In this document: one piece after another, positions 63,892 to 64,000 of the stretch
How the letters are laid out: each line of letters begins with the position of its first letter
Position numbering within the stretch: position 1 is the stretch's first letter
DNA from: Mycobacterium bourgelatii
GTDB lineage: Bacteria > Actinomycetota > Actinomycetes > Mycobacteriales > Mycobacteriaceae
Length of the DNA: 64,000 nucleotides
NCBI RefSeq assembly: GCF_010723575.1
Contig: NZ_BLKZ01000001.1
Span: 3,162,001 to 3,226,000, forward strand
Direction of reading: 5' to 3'
The notes under the pieces: generated by a model
The model's input: only the letters and a program-made list of their open reading frames with translations
What the model was told of the DNA's origin: nothing
Database searches by the model: none
Program-made: the position numbers and the translations under genes

Positions 63892-64000
63892 ATGGCCAAG
63901 CTCAGGTTCGGGTACTTCATCGCCCCATTCCATCGCGCAGGCACCAATCCGACGCTGGCCCTACAGCGCGATCTGGAGTTCATCGAACATCTCGACGCCC
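63892..64000 (+). CDS. Luciferase-like flavin-dependent monooxygenase, N-terminal part
   Basis: The ATG at 63892 follows GGAAGGAGC at good spacing. The 36 visible codons read MAKLRFGYFIAPFHRAGTN and then LALQRDLEFIEHLDA, the first beta-strand and helix of the LLM-class TIM barrel. The start strongly resembles M. tuberculosis Rv1936 (putative monooxygenase) from memory. The gene runs out of the window. Confidence 0.85.
   Translation, partial: MAKLRFGYFIAPFHRAGTNPTLALQRDLEFIEHLDA

Noticed and set aside
1..64000. tRNA or rRNA genes
   Set aside because: No cloverleaf-like segment with a GTTCGAATC-type T-arm or ribosomal RNA signature was noticed on reading; a covariance-model scan would be needed to be sure.

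Overview
The window is high-GC DNA from a slow-growing Mycobacterium. It carries PE-PGRS and PPE-MPTR genes, a gene family expansion restricted to slow growers, and it preserves the M. tuberculosis gene order Rv1899c-Rv1901-Rv1902c-Rv1903-Rv1904-Rv1905c-Rv1906c, then Rv1912c-Rv1913-Rv1914c-Rv1915/1916-Rv1917c (recalled from the reference genome, not searched). It is not M. tuberculosis itself: large blocks are inserted or replaced. The exact species cannot be named from the sequence.

Layout. (i) 1-1654: the tail of a PE-PGRS gene, a macrodomain gene (reverse strand) and, divergent from it, a small collagen-like Gly-X-Y protein gene. (ii) 1688-2790: an IS481-family element with 27-bp imperfect inverted repeats and a hairpin that hides its own ribosome binding site. 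(iii) 3375-27768: a head-to-tail pair of giant genes, a 3106-residue PE-PGRS followed 28 bp later by a 5014-residue PPE-MPTR built from near-identical 2.5-kb tandem modules, each with an exchangeable-looking cassette. (iv) 27928-34347: a conserved backbone (cinA, an MFS transporter, an amidohydrolase, a holin-like membrane protein, a STAS protein, a D-amino acid oxidase, a secreted protein). (v) 34486-42420: an accessory metabolic block (acyl-CoA ligase, nitronate monooxygenase, TetR regulator, a frameshifted FAD oxidoreductase, a START-like protein) sitting where M. tuberculosis has Rv1907c-katG-furA-Rv1910c-lppC. (vi) 42471-48437: fadB5, a PucR-type regulator, a metallo-beta-lactamase-fold protein, a Rv1914c homologue and an intact long isocitrate lyase aceA2 behind a CRP-like site. 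(vii) 49253-62764: a second PE-PGRS gene and, on the opposite strand, a PPE34-like MPTR gene cut in two by an IS1380-family element with a CTAG target duplication. (viii) 63350-64000: a Gly-rich lipoprotein, a strong terminator and the start of a flavin-dependent monooxygenase.

How it fits together. The backbone genes are mostly amino-acid and lipid metabolism. The accessory DNA is dominated by proteins of the ESX-5-exported PE/PPE type, and repeat expansion, cassette variation and IS insertion are all visible in those genes. The most unusual object is the PE-PGRS/PPE-MPTR bicistron: together its two products would exceed 8100 residues. A TetR regulator and a neighbouring oxidoreductase gene share a CAGTACTG-centred palindrome, suggesting a small local regulon.
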